Assembly: GCA_044224905.1 (NCBI GenBank)
Contig: JBGAJN010000002.1
Span: 1,488,001-1,552,000, forward strand
Source of the DNA: JBGAJN01 sp044224905
GTDB lineage: Bacteria > Verrucomicrobiota > Verrucomicrobiia > Limisphaerales > JBGAJN01
Direction of reading: 5' to 3'
Length of the DNA: 64,000 nucleotides
The notes beneath the pieces were generated by a model that was given only the letters and a program-made list of their open reading frames with translations, was not told the origin of the DNA and did not search any database. Position numbers and translations under genes: made by a program. Of this stretch, positions 47,857-55,165 are shown one piece after another. Each line of letters begins with the position of its first letter. The first letter of the stretch is position 1.

Positions 47857-48315
47857 ATGCTGAATCGAAGAAAATACGTTTCCGAGTCCGAAAGAACTCA
47901 TGAAATCCCTGACGATCTTGGCACTGATGCGCCGAAGACAGTTTTGATTCTCGAGGACGATGTTAGTCTTTCTCTGGTGCTTAAGGAGTATTTGGAATCG
48001 TTTTCCTTGGGTGTGACTGTCGTCAGCAGTGGAGTTGAAGGAGTGCAAAAGGTTCTCGCGAAGGATTTCGACGCGATTGTTTGCGACATGGTGATGCCGA
48101 ATTTCCCCGGAGACATGTTCTATCGTGCGGTTGAGCGCGCCCGGCCGCATCTGGCGAAGCGCTTCATCTTCATGACCGGTCACCAGGGCGATCCCAAAAT
48201 TGACGCCTTCATTCGTAGTGTCCGTGGCTTGATCTTGTGGAAGCCCTTCCAATTTCCCGACTTGCTTGAAGCGATCCAGTCGGTGATTCGAAAGAGTCCC
48301 CGGCGCGCGGCGTAG
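47857..48315 (+). CDS. single-domain response regulator (CheY-like receiver)
   Basis: About 152 residues from the ATG at 47857; an open frame from a TTG at 47812 adds 15 doubtful residues. After a short polar leader, the receiver domain has the acidic pocket LILEDDVSLSL, the phosphoacceptor IVCDMVMPNFPGD, the Thr in IFMTGHQGD and the conserved Lys in LILWKPFQF. There is no output domain, so it works through protein contacts or a phosphorelay. No kinase gene adjoins. A sigma-54-like element lies upstream. Confidence 0.9.
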   Translation: MLNRRKYVSESERTHEIPDDLGTDAPKTVLILEDDVSLSLVLKEYLESFSLGVTVVSSGVEGVQKVLAKDFDAIVCDMVMPNFPGDMFYRAVERARPHLAKRFIFMTGHQGDPKIDAFIRSVRGLILWKPFQFPDLLEAIQSVIRKSPRRAA

Positions 48316-48406
48316 GCCGATCGGATCGTCTGAAATTCCCCCTTTTCTTTTCGTCGGTGGCCTCTAAAGTTGCGCGCTCGAATAGAGAAATTGAAATTAT
48401 TCTTTT

Positions 48407-50491
48407 ATGGCCGCTGATACCTCCGTTGTTAAACCCGTCGAAGCTCCGCCGCTGAAGCCGCTTCAAATCAAATCCAAACTCGCCGCCACTCCCGCTGGCG
48501 CTCCGAAATTCTCCGTGAAGGTCAAAAACCTCGCGGGACAGGACGTCGTCCTCGCTGATCCTCGTGCTACCCGCGCGCTGGTGGCGTTGATGGATGTGCA
48601 CGCCGTCGTCGGTGGTGCGGCTTGTCACTGGGGTGGGCCTGCGGCGTTTGCAGAAATGATGGCTGCGATTCACGGCATCATGTTCGCGACCACGGGTCGT
48701 CCCTGGCACGAGGCCTACAATTTCGTCAACGACGCCGGCCACGCCGAGAACGGTATTTATGCCCTGCGCGCCAATTGTGGATTCGACGGCATGACGCCGG
48801 AGTCGGTGAAGGGTTTCCGCAGCATCAAGAGCAAGCTCACGGGCCACGGTGAATCACACCTCAATCCTGAAGGCGTTTTGTTGAGCAATGGCCCGCTTGG
48901 CTCGGCGCTGCCGCAAGCCCAAGGTCTGGCGATCGCGGACAAAGTTGCCAACCGCGACCGCGTCACCATCTGCGTCGTTTCTGACGGCGCCTCAATGGAA
49001 GGCGAAGCGAAGGAAGCGTTCGCGGCGATTCCTGGCTTGGCGGCGAAGGATCGCGTCAACCCGTTCTTGCTCGTGATCTCGGACAACGACACCAAGCTCT
49101 CGGGACGCATCACGAAAGATTCGTTCAGCATGAGCCCGTCGTTCGCGGCGATGCCTGCGTTGGGCTGGAACGTCGTGCTGGTTCCGAACGGAAACAATCT
49201 CGCGGAAGTCTATCTCGCGATTGAAAAGGGACTCGCTGCGGCCAAAGCGAATCCCAAGCAGCCCGTCTGCATCATCTGCAAAACCGTTAAGGGTTACGGC
49301 ATCAAAGCCACGGAAGAAAACTCTGCTGGCGGCCACGGCTTCCCGTTGGCAAACGGCGAGAAGATCGTCGACTGGATGACGGAGATTTTCAAAGGTGACA
49401 CCGTTCCGGCCGAATTGATGACATGGGCGCAGTCGCTCCGCGCGGATTGGGAAAAGAAGGAAGCCGACAAAAAGGCGAAAGCTGCCGCTGCTGCTGCGTC
49501 CGGCGCTCCAGCCCCGGCAAAGCCCAAGACCGATAAAGTTCAGGCCGGTCTCGCGAAGGCTGCGGTGCGCGCCGCTCAGGAAGGGCTGCCCGTATACTCG
49601 ATCTCCTCGGACGTGCAAGGCTCCACCGGTATCAGCCTCTTTCAAAAGAGCTTCCCGGATCGCTTTATCGAGGTCGGCATTGCCGAAGCCAACATGATCA
49701 GCGTGGGCGCGGGCTTTTCGAAGGCCGGATTCATCCCGGTTGTTGATACGTTCGGTCAATTCGGTGTCACGAAAGGCAACTTGCCGCTGACGATGGCCGC
49801 GCTCTCACAGGCACCGGTGATCGCAATGTTCTCGCACGTTGGTTTCCAAGACGCCGCTGACGGCGCTTCGCATCAGGCGACGACTTATTTCGCAGCGACA
49901 TCCGCGATTCCGCACACGGTCGTCATCGCTCCGAGTTGCTCGGATGAAGCCGAGGCGTTGATGTATGATGCGATCAAGCGCTTGGCTGCCGATCGCGCGG
50001 CGGGCAAGGACGGCGAAAGCTACATCTTTTTCGTCGGTCGCGAGAATTACCCGCTCACGTGGGTTGAGGGCGCGAAGTATCCGTGGGGCAAGGCGCAAGT
50101 TCTCGCGCAAGGCAGCGACGTCGTGCTTATCGGTTGCGGCGTGCTGGTGAACAAAGCAATCGAAGCCGGCAAAGCCCTCGCGGCTAAAGGCGTCAAAGCC
50201 ACGGTGATCAGCAATCCGTTCATCAACCGCGTGGATCTCGAAACCATCGGCGCTGCGGTTAAGGCGTGCGGTGGCAAGGTTGTCACCATCGAAGACCATC
50301 AGGTCATCGGCGGCATGGGCGCGCAGGTTTCCCATGCGCTCGCGACCGCCGGCATCGCACACTCGATGAAGTCGCTCGGCATTCATGGTGAATTCGGCCA
50401 ATCGGCCTATCTCGCCGAAGAGCTCTACGTGCAGCATGGTCTGACAGCGCCGAAGATGGTCGAGGCCGCGCTCTCGTTGCTGGGCAAGTAA
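48407..50491 (+). CDS. transketolase-like thiamine-diphosphate enzyme
   Basis: A 694-residue protein with both transketolase halves in one chain. The ThDP-binding half reads VVSDGASMEGEAKEAF…ISDNDTKLSG, where transketolases have GDGxxxEGxxxEA; Asp and Asn for Mg2+ are kept, the first Gly is Ser. The pyrimidine half carries VGIAEANMISVGAGF with the catalytic Glu and SHVGFQDAADGASHQ. The C-terminal domain ends EDHQVIGGMGAQVSHALA. A Lys/Ala/Pro-rich linker (about 350-385) joins the halves. The divergence from standard transketolase leaves specificity open (transketolase, or another C2-transfer enzyme). Single gene with its own terminator. Confidence 0.82.
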   Translation: MAADTSVVKPVEAPPLKPLQIKSKLAATPAGAPKFSVKVKNLAGQDVVLADPRATRALVALMDVHAVVGGAACHWGGPAAFAEMMAAIHGIMFATTGRPWHEAYNFVNDAGHAENGIYALRANCGFDGMTPESVKGFRSIKSKLTGHGESHLNPEGVLLSNGPLGSALPQAQGLAIADKVANRDRVTICVVSDGASMEGEAKEAFAAIPGLAAKDRVNPFLLVISDNDTKLSGRITKDSFSMSPSFAAMPALGWNVVLVPNGNNLAEVYLAIEKGLAAAKANPKQPVCIICKTVKGYGIKATEENSAGGHGFPLANGEKIVDWMTEIFKGDTVPAELMTWAQSLRADWEKKEADKKAKAAAAAASGAPAPAKPKTDKVQAGLAKAAVRAAQEGLPVYSISSDVQGSTGISLFQKSFPDRFIEVGIAEANMISVGAGFSKAGFIPVVDTFGQFGVTKGNLPLTMAALSQAPVIAMFSHVGFQDAADGASHQATTYFAATSAIPHTVVIAPSCSDEAEALMYDAIKRLAADRAAGKDGESYIFFVGRENYPLTWVEGAKYPWGKAQVLAQGSDVVLIGCGVLVNKAIEAGKALAAKGVKATVISNPFINRVDLETIGAAVKACGGKVVTIEDHQVIGGMGAQVSHALATAGIAHSMKSLGIHGEFGQSAYLAEELYVQHGLTAPKMVEAALSLLGK

Positions 50492-50505
50492 ACGGAACAA
50501 ATTCA

Positions 50506-50542
50506 AAATCCCGCGTTGGCGAAAGCTGGCGCGGGATTTTTT
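50506..50542 (+). terminator. rho-independent terminator after the transketolase-like gene
   Basis: AAATCCCGCG (50506-50515) pairs perfectly with CGCGGGATTT (50530-50539), followed by a T-run to 50542. It starts 15 bp after the stop codon. Confidence 0.9.
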
Positions 50543-50598
50543 CATCCCGCGACGGATGCATGTCGGTGGCCCTCGCGTTGCTTTGAAGAGTTGCGACA

Positions 50599-51771
50599 AT
50601 GCGTTGGCTTCGGAAAACGATTTTAACTGTCCTGCTTCTGGTCAGCGGGGTGTCTGGAATTGTGCCGTTTGCGAATGCCCAAGCCGGCTACAAGTGCGAC
50701 TTTTGCGGCAAAGTTTTCGGCACGGACGGCCGGAGCATTCGCGACAAGGTTCACGGTCGTGATCACATTTCCTGCCTTGCTTGTTCCAAGCTCGAAAGTG
50801 TTTGCGACGCGTGTCAGATGCCGGTGCCGGGAAAGCGACCTTTCAAGCTTCCGGATGGGCGTGTCTATTGCGCGGAGGATGCGCGTGGCATCGTCGTCGA
50901 TCAGCACGAGGCGGAACGATTGTTCAACGAGGTGAAACGCGGCGTCGGGCGGATATTGTCCGAGTGGCCGCCGTTGCCGGAGGCGAACATCACTTTCACG
51001 CTCGTCGACCGCGACGAGTTTGCGCGGCAGTTCGCTCGTTTCCCGACGCCACACGATCCGCAGTTGATTCTGGGACTTACGCGCTCGTTTCGCGCACGTA
51101 GCGAAAAGCTCGATCACGCGATCTTCGTTTTGAACGGTCAATTGCCGTCCCAATTTATCGCCACCTGCGCCCACGAATACGCTCACGCCTGGCTCAACGA
51201 ACGCGCCAAGAAGACGCGTCAACTGAATGGAGACACGGTGGAAGGCTTCTGCGAACTCGTCGCTTGGAAATTGATGGACGAACGGCGCGATGAGCCGGAG
51301 AAAAGTCGCATCACGGCGAACCGTTACTCGCGCGGACAGGTCAATGCGCTGATCGCCGCTGAGCAGGAGTATCGTTTTTTTCGCGTCATCGATTGGTTCG
51401 AAAAGGGCGTGGACAGCTGGCTCGATCCGCGGAAGTTGGATAGTTTGCTGACGCTGCGTGACGGTCGCCAGGAGTTCGCCACGAACGCCCGGGAAACGCA
51501 CGCGGAACGGCCGATCGCTTACGTGACACCGGCTTCGTCAGCGCAGAAACCTCCGCCGGACGAATTGACTTTGCGGGGAATCATGACCACGCCGAAGAGC
51601 GGTCGCGTGGCCCTCATCAACGACGTGGCATTCAAAGTGGAAGACGCGATGCCGGTGCAGTTGGCGACGACCAATGTCATGGTGCGTTGCGTCAAGATTA
51701 CGCCGCACTCGGTGGTCTTGGCGGTGGGCGATGCCGCAACGCAGCGGGAGCTTTTCCTCAAGCGTTGGTAA
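50599..51771 (+). CDS. exported LIM-like zinc finger / DA1-like metallopeptidase
   Basis: A 390-residue exported protein. Signal peptide: TILTVLLLVSGVSG…PFANA, cut before Q28. Residues 33-94 form a LIM-type double zinc site: C33xxC36, H56xxC59, then C69xxC72, 18 residues, C91xxD94; the linker between fingers is 9 residues (one extra Cys) where LIM has 2. A gluzincin peptidase follows: ATCAHEYAHAWLNE (H192ExxH196) and the third-ligand region NGDTVEGFCELVAW (E215/E219). This order matches DA1, the plant ubiquitin-activated growth-limiting peptidase family that also has bacterial relatives. The last 70 residues (from DELTLRGIM) are a separate small beta domain. Substrate unknown. Confidence 0.8.
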   Translation: MRWLRKTILTVLLLVSGVSGIVPFANAQAGYKCDFCGKVFGTDGRSIRDKVHGRDHISCLACSKLESVCDACQMPVPGKRPFKLPDGRVYCAEDARGIVVDQHEAERLFNEVKRGVGRILSEWPPLPEANITFTLVDRDEFARQFARFPTPHDPQLILGLTRSFRARSEKLDHAIFVLNGQLPSQFIATCAHEYAHAWLNERAKKTRQLNGDTVEGFCELVAWKLMDERRDEPEKSRITANRYSRGQVNALIAAEQEYRFFRVIDWFEKGVDSWLDPRKLDSLLTLRDGRQEFATNARETHAERPIAYVTPASSAQKPPPDELTLRGIMTTPKSGRVALINDVAFKVEDAMPVQLATTNVMVRCVKITPHSVVLAVGDAATQRELFLKRW

Positions 51772-51788
51772 GCGAGAACTGCTGAAGT

Positions 51789-51908
51789 TCAGTTCGGCAC
51801 CCAGCCTTTGCCGGGAATATACTCGCGGCTGCCGGAGTGCGTCTGGCAACCCGTTGCCAGAATCAATCCCACTGCGAGCAGCAACACTGCAACAAACGTC
51901 GTCTTCAT
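51789..51908 (-). CDS. 39-residue lipoprotein
   Basis: A complete small frame, ATG at 51908 to TGA at 51789. The product starts MKTTFVAVLLLAVGLILATGCQ, a compact lipoprotein signal (lipobox ATGC), and ends in a short polar tail REYIPGKGWVPN. The mature lipopeptide would be only about 19 residues. It faces the peptidase gene (convergent) and lies just before yqgE on the other strand. Tiny lipoproteins ending in YIPGxGW-like sequence occur in related bacteria to my recollection, but I cannot verify it here. Function unknown. Confidence 0.65.
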   Translation of the reverse strand: MKTTFVAVLLLAVGLILATGCQTHSGSREYIPGKGWVPN

Positions 51909-51968
51909 GCTCGAAACCTAAACAAGATTGTCAGTTCAGCAAGCCTGTTGCACATTGGGAGCAACTCG

Positions 51969-52529
51969 ATGAGCGACGAACCAAAGTGGTTGAAAGGGCA
52001 GTTGTTATTGGATGGCGGTGAATTGGCGGGATCATATTTTCACCGCAGCGTCGTGCTCATCTGCCATCACGATGCGGAAGGAGCCTTCGGTCTCGTCCTC
52101 AATCGCGGAAGCGGCAAGAAGGTTGGCGAGGCCATCGTGGCGCACCTCAGCGGCGGTTTGAAGGAGCAGGAATTGTTTTTGGGCGGGCCGGTCCAACAGG
52201 GCGCGCTCAGCTATCTCCATGCGGACGCTTTCCTCCCCACGGCCAACGTTTTGCCGAACTTGAACGTCGGCCACTCGCTAGATGATCTCGTTGAACTTGG
52301 CGAATCCTTTGCACCTTCTCGGCAGATTCGCATTTTCGCGGGTTATGCTGGTTGGAGCCCTGGGCAACTGGAAGACGAGATGAAACGAAAAGCGTGGGTG
52401 ACGCATCCAGCCTCAATTGATCTGGTTTTTGACAATCAGCCGGAAGTGCTGTGGAAGAAGATTCTCTCGGAAAAAGGGTGGCGTTACAAACTCCTCACTG
52501 AAGGGCCGGATGATTTGTCTCTGAACTGA
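51969..52529 (+). CDS. YqgE/AlgH family protein
   Basis: A 186-residue YqgE/AlgH protein, a widespread family of unclear function. The ATG at 51969 has GGGAG 8 bp upstream. Landmarks: GQLLLDGGELAGSYFHRSVVLICHHD, here split: LAGSYFHRSVVLI, GAFGLVLNRGSG, LFLGGPVQQGALSYLH, IRIFAGYAGWSPGQLEDEM. Full length for the family. Neighbours give no clue, apart from the tiny lipoprotein gene divergent from it. Confidence 0.92.
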   Translation: MSDEPKWLKGQLLLDGGELAGSYFHRSVVLICHHDAEGAFGLVLNRGSGKKVGEAIVAHLSGGLKEQELFLGGPVQQGALSYLHADAFLPTANVLPNLNVGHSLDDLVELGESFAPSRQIRIFAGYAGWSPGQLEDEMKRKAWVTHPASIDLVFDNQPEVLWKKILSEKGWRYKLLTEGPDDLSLN

Positions 52530-52628
52530 AAGAGCACTCAACGGGTGCCGAGGGGGAACGCAGCGCGGAAGCGTGGAGGGCGCCGCTGCGACAAGCAGCA
52601 AGACCGATAAACAATTGCCTGCGCTACA

Positions 52629-52829
52629 CTACTTGCTGACGGCTGCCGCGTTTTCTTCGACGTCGTTGGTGTCGAGCGAAGGGGCCGTTTCCGATTGCAC
52701 CCATTGTGCGGTGTCCGAATCGTGGCCGTGAATCGCATCCAACATCATGAAGACAGAACGGGCCTGACTTTCCTCACAACCGTTCAAGCGGGCGTAGCTG
52801 GAGATAAAGGAGCCTTCGTCGTGTGACAT
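52629..52829 (-). CDS. small acidic hypothetical protein
   Basis: A 66-residue frame with ATG at 52829, starting MSHDEGSFISSYARLNGCEE and ending NDVEENAAAVSK. It is acidic with one Cys, probably mainly helical, with no membrane segment and no motif I recognise. The codon use fits the region, and the frame is not opposite another gene, which favours reality; no Shine-Dalgarno is seen. It lies between yqgE and glnS. Confidence 0.45.
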   Translation of the reverse strand: MSHDEGSFISSYARLNGCEESQARSVFMMLDAIHGHDSDTAQWVQSETAPSLDTNDVEENAAAVSK

Positions 52830-52931
52830 ATATCTATAACATCGGCTGCACCCCAGCGGTCTTTAGTCGACACGTCAACTCGCAGACGTTGTCCCTTTTA
52901 GTAGAGGTAACGCAGCACCTGCTTGGCGGCG

Positions 52932-54725
52932 TTACTTCTGGGCTTCTTTCGTCCACGCGTCTTTGAGCGTGATCGTGCGATTGAATACCAGCTTTCCGGG
53001 CGCGCTGTCCTTATCGAGAGCAAAGTACGCGAGGCGTTCGAATTGATAACGCTGCTCGGCACGGGCGTCCTTCAGGCTGGGCTCCAATTTGGCCGTCACT
53101 ACTTCGAGGCTGTGCGCGTTGAGGTGGGCTTTGAAGTCTCCTTCCGCGTCCGGTTCGGGAACCTTGAAAAGGCGATCGTAGAGGCGCACTTCGGCGTCGA
53201 CGGCGTGCGCCGCACTCACCCAATGAATCGTGCCTTTGACTTTTTTTCCCGCATTCGGTCCTCCTGTGCGGCTGTCGAGATCGGCCGTGCAGCGAAGTTC
53301 TGAAATATTGCCGGCCCCATCTTTCACGACTTCGTCGCACTTGATGATACAAGCGTACTTGAGGCGAACTTCGCCGCCGGGACGTAGGCGGAAATACTTT
53401 GGCGGCGGCACCTCCATGAAGTCGTCGCGATCAATGAAGATCTCCCGTGTGAACGTAACCTTCCGCGTGCCCGCCGTTTCGTCTTCCGGATTGTTGATGG
53501 CATCGAGTTCGATCACGTCGCCGGCGGGAATGTTGGTCAACACGACCTTAATCGGGCGCAACACGCCTAGCCGACGCAGCGCGCGCTTGTTCAAGTCCTC
53601 GCGGATCGAATGTTCGAGCACGGCGACGTCCGTCATGCCGTTGTATTTCGTGATGCCAATGTTGTAGGCGAACGCGCGCAACGCGTGCGCCGTGACGCCG
53701 CGGCGACGAATGCCCGAGATTGTTGGCATGCGCGGATCGTCCCAACCGGTTACGACCTTTTCGTTCACGAGCTGGAGCAGTTTGCGTTTGCTCATCACCG
53801 TGTAGGTCAGGCTGAGGCGCGCGAATTCGTATTGATGGGGTAGGGGACGCGGCAGATCGAGGCTGCCCAGAATCCAATCGTAAAGCGGACGATGCACCTC
53901 GAACTCCAGCGTGCAAATACTGTGCGTGATGCCTTCGATATAATCGCTCAGGCAGTGCGCGAAGTCGTACATTGGATAGATGCGCCACTTCGCTCCCGTG
54001 TGATGATGCTCGGCGTGACGGATGCGGTAGATGAGCGGATCGCGCAGCCAGATGTTTGGCGACTTGTAATCAATCTTCGCTCGCAATGTCCGCGCGCCGT
54101 CGGGGAACTCGCCCGCCTTCATGCGCGTGAACAGGTCGAGGCTCTCGGCGATGGCGCGATCGCGGAACGGGCTCGGCTTTTCGTGCCGGCGATACTCGTC
54201 CGTTTCGTCCGGCGTCAAATCGCACACATACGCGAGCCCCTTCTTGATGAGCGTCACGGCGTATTCGTAGATCTGGTCGAAATAATCCGAAGCGTAGAAG
54301 GGTTCAACCGCACCGCCGGCCGCGCGCGAAGCCGGCGCGAGATAAAAGTCCGCCTTGCCGTTCGACGTGGTCGCTTCAGGCGTTTTGCCTTTTGGCTTTA
54401 ATCCAAGCTTGTCGTCGGCCCACGCGCTGATCAGCCAGTTCACGTCTTCCTGGATCGATTCGACGTACTCGACGTCTTCCTTCGTCGGGTTCGTGTCGTC
54501 CATGCGGAGATTGCAAACGCCACCGAACTCGCGCGCGATGCCGAAGTTCAGGCAGATGCTCTTCGCGTGACCGATGTGCAGATAGCCGTTCGGTTCCGGA
54601 GGAAAACGCGTGTGAATCTGCGGATACTTTCCCTCAGCCACGTGCGCGGCGACGATGTCGCGAATGAAATCGGACGGTGCAGCAGGCGCGGGCGCGGCGC
54701 CGTTATCGGTCTTCGACGTAGTCAT
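52932..54725 (-). CDS. glnS: glutaminyl-tRNA synthetase GlnS
   Basis: A 597-residue class I synthetase that charges tRNA-Gln directly. Signatures: TRFPPEPNGYLHIGHAKSIC (HIGH site), LRMDDTNPTKEDVEYVESIQ, YDFAHCLSDYIEGITHSICT, and VMSKRKLL (KMSKS-like). The C-terminal anticodon-binding barrels hold EIFIDRDDFMEVPPPKYFRL and the ending up to KDAWTKEAQK. Compared with E. coli it has about 36 extra residues (about 104-142) between VNWL and SDYFDQIYE. GlnRS spread to some bacteria by transfer; in this lineage it would replace or accompany the GatCAB route. Single gene. Confidence 0.96.
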   Translation of the reverse strand: MTTSKTDNGAAPAPAAPSDFIRDIVAAHVAEGKYPQIHTRFPPEPNGYLHIGHAKSICLNFGIAREFGGVCNLRMDDTNPTKEDVEYVESIQEDVNWLISAWADDKLGLKPKGKTPEATTSNGKADFYLAPASRAAGGAVEPFYASDYFDQIYEYAVTLIKKGLAYVCDLTPDETDEYRRHEKPSPFRDRAIAESLDLFTRMKAGEFPDGARTLRAKIDYKSPNIWLRDPLIYRIRHAEHHHTGAKWRIYPMYDFAHCLSDYIEGITHSICTLEFEVHRPLYDWILGSLDLPRPLPHQYEFARLSLTYTVMSKRKLLQLVNEKVVTGWDDPRMPTISGIRRRGVTAHALRAFAYNIGITKYNGMTDVAVLEHSIREDLNKRALRRLGVLRPIKVVLTNIPAGDVIELDAINNPEDETAGTRKVTFTREIFIDRDDFMEVPPPKYFRLRPGGEVRLKYACIIKCDEVVKDGAGNISELRCTADLDSRTGGPNAGKKVKGTIHWVSAAHAVDAEVRLYDRLFKVPEPDAEGDFKAHLNAHSLEVVTAKLEPSLKDARAEQRYQFERLAYFALDKDSAPGKLVFNRTITLKDAWTKEAQK

Positions 54726-55165
54726 GTGCCGCGCAAGCTAACAAACGTTGTGAACAAGCGGTAGAGATTTTCCGGTCGCCGTGACTCTCGGGAATGGCGA
54801 TATCTCGATAAAGCCTACTGAATCTTCCGCTAGTGCACCTTGGTGGTTATCTTCAAATTCGGGCGGGAAATCGTGTCTGCAATCTGAATGCGATCAGGGC
54901 GCACCTTGAACAACAATTGGAAAAACAAACGCGGTGCGCTGGCATTTGATGGTAAATTCGAGCTTTAAGCAGACCGCTCCGACCGAAGCTTTCCGGTACC
55001 GCGGTGGAGAGTTGCTGACGATGCCTCGCCAAACTTTACGTTGGAGCGGACACGGAAGCGCTAAAGTGGCCGCAATAAACGAATTGCTAAGATAACGAAG
55101 GACCTCTGGTGCCATGAAGACACGAGAAGTCGACGCTGCAGCGCGATCGCAGACGCAAAGTAGCT
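54726..55165. other. 440 bp gap between glnS and polX with no confident gene
   Basis: Both flanking genes read leftward. A minus-strand frame at 54894-55115 would give 73 residues (MAPEVLRYLSNSFIAATLA…), cysteine-containing, with no recognised domain; it might be a small gene, a gene remnant or an interspersed repeat. No strong hairpin or promoter pair found. Confidence 0.4.
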
